29,394 nucleotides of DNA, taken from Chrysophaeum taylorii (Eukaryota; Sar; Pelagophyceae; Pelagomonadales; Pelagomonadaceae). The translations under genes were made by a program, and so were the position numbers. Under the pieces are notes generated by a model. That model worked only from the letters and a program-made list of their open reading frames with translations. It had not been told where the DNA came from and did not search any database. Within the stretch, counting starts at the first letter, position 1; each line of letters begins with the position of its first letter. Shown here piece by piece: positions 28,617 to 29,394 of the stretch. Location: contig JAQMWT010000433.1 of NCBI GenBank assembly GCA_029834535.1, forward strand, positions 1 to 29,394. Reading direction: 5' to 3'.

Positions 28617-28836
28617 ATGGGTCATATCACTGGTTACTATAGATCAGTTCGGGACACATCACTGGTACCTGTGAGCCCGCGAGACGGGGAACGAGTGATG
28701 TGTCCCTAGGGTACGGGTGATGTGACCTAAGCATAAATGGGGTACCAGTGATTTGCCTAGGGTGAGTGATGTGACCTCACTTTTTGGGTACCAGTGATGT
28801 GACCTCAAGAACCAGTGATGTGACATTTATTTACCC
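28617..28836 (-). repeat. Right TIR with TCACATCACTGGTTC array
   Basis: About eight copies of the unit, mostly as ACCAGTGATGTGACC, end in CAAGAACCAGTGATGTGACATTTATTTACCC. The outer half is inverted relative to the left end; two direct copies (28619-28660) lie at the inner side, mirroring the left TIR. Confidence 0.9.
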
Positions 28837-29394
28837 TGATGTTATATACCCGCTCTAGAAAATTTTATTGAACGCCGCCATTCCCCATCAGCCCGCCATC
28901 GTGCCAGCCCCCGCCCGTACGTTTCCTACGTTTTTACTACTGGATGCGTATATAGTGATAAAGCACACAACAAAGAACAATGATGATTATAGTGGAGTTG
29001 AGCTATTCGGCGCATTCATAGCCGCCAGGGGAACCTGGCTTTCCTGTCGCTTTCATCGACGCGGCAGAATGCGCGGGAGCTACCCGGTTCCAATGCCCAA
29101 TAGCGACCCTATTGCATATATATTATATATGCGGTTCCGCTTCCAATAGCAATAGGGTCGCTTCTTGCAGCGGGCACAGCGGCGACATACGGTTGCGTGT
29201 GTGTGTTGGCCAGATTCTGGCCGGGCCGCCGGGGCACGGACGACCATGTGTGGGAGCAGCGGGAGCAGCAGGCGGAGTAGGCTCAGGCTCATGTCGCAGC
29301 TGACTGCGGGCGACCTGAATGTCGGGCACGGTAAGGCTTGGCGACAGCCGCATCCGAAGGGGGGTGGGACGCGAGAACATGCTTTTGCTGGGCG
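28837..29394. other. Flank of the TIR element, no gene seen
   Basis: Open frames are short (60-93 codons) and lack any recognisable feature. The hairpin at 29102-29162 is the only structured item. Confidence 0.5.
29102..29162. repeat. Perfect 14-bp inverted repeat around an AT-rich centre
   Basis: AGCGACCCTATTGC (29102-29115) and GCAATAGGGTCGCT (29149-29162) flank 33 bases that include ATATATATTATATAT. The arm itself contains the smaller inverted pair CAATAG/CTATTG. Confidence 0.85.

Larger units (their letters stand above)
17126..28836. mobile_element. TIR DNA element (about 3.7 kb before a nested 8-kb insertion)
   Basis: The ends are inverted copies: GGGTAAAT...ACATC(G/A)CTGGTTCTTGAGGTCACATCA. 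Both ends carry arrays of the same CACATCACTGG unit, a layout known from CACTA and MULE elements. Flanks TGATTTTTTTTT and TGATGTTATATA share only part of their bases, so a target-site duplication is not demonstrated. After taking out the LTR element (17732-25725 plus one GCAGG) the original element is about 3.7 kb. It holds a broken minus-strand gene and a small plus-strand frame. The superfamily is not established. Confidence 0.8.

Overview
The window is eukaryotic and almost entirely made of transposable elements, several nested in one another. Support for a eukaryote comes from a Mutator-like (MULE) transposase gene with plausible GT-AG introns, a Ty1/copia polyprotein, two LTR-pair elements with target-site duplications, and a large terminal-inverted-repeat (TIR) DNA element. 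There are no bacterial operons, rRNA or tRNA genes and no recognisable host housekeeping gene. The species cannot be named from the sequence. C5 DNA methyltransferases captured by retrotransposons have been published for dinoflagellates and charophyte algae, so an alga or other protist is a reasonable guess.

Layout. (1) 1-5240: a degenerate MULE on the minus strand: MuDR-type zinc finger (4080-4700), DDE core (about 3070-3611 and 2499-2937), SWIM finger (1898-2296) and a C-terminal part with a TEPPAS minisatellite and a Tudor-like module (1045-2001). Arrays of the 11-mer AAGTTTGGTCA lie at 1-255, inside the gene at 3690-3915, and as a mixed-orientation remnant at 5155-5240. (2) About 5241-14092: an AT-rich Ty1/copia element cut off inside RNase H. 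Its order is gag, protease, C5 cytosine methyltransferase, integrase, reverse transcriptase, RNase H. (3) 14109-16663: a GC-rich gene with an acidic tract and a Tudor-like module, damaged by an 83-bp tandem duplication and by a 1.4-kb miniature LTR element (15104-16507, TSD CTAA). (4) Diverged inverted copies of a roughly 390-bp sequence ending in (CTAA)4 lie at 4702-5085 and 16668-17061. (5) 17126-28836: an 11.7-kb TIR element with terminal arrays of a TCACATCACTGGTTC unit and a broken minus-strand gene of unknown function (26521-28425). It is interrupted by an 8-kb LTR element (17732-25725, TSD GCAGG) with gag-like coiled coils but no polymerase that I can recognise. (6) 28837-29394: no gene; one perfect 14-bp inverted repeat.

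The most interesting system is the copia element with a built-in cytosine methyltransferase. The motifs occur in canonical order (I, IV with a Pro-Cys, VI, VIII, a target-recognition region, IX, X) between protease and integrase. Such an enzyme could methylate the element's own DNA or that of its host. The four reading-frame breaks in this element are all -1 and all at A or T runs, so the polyprotein may be close to intact.
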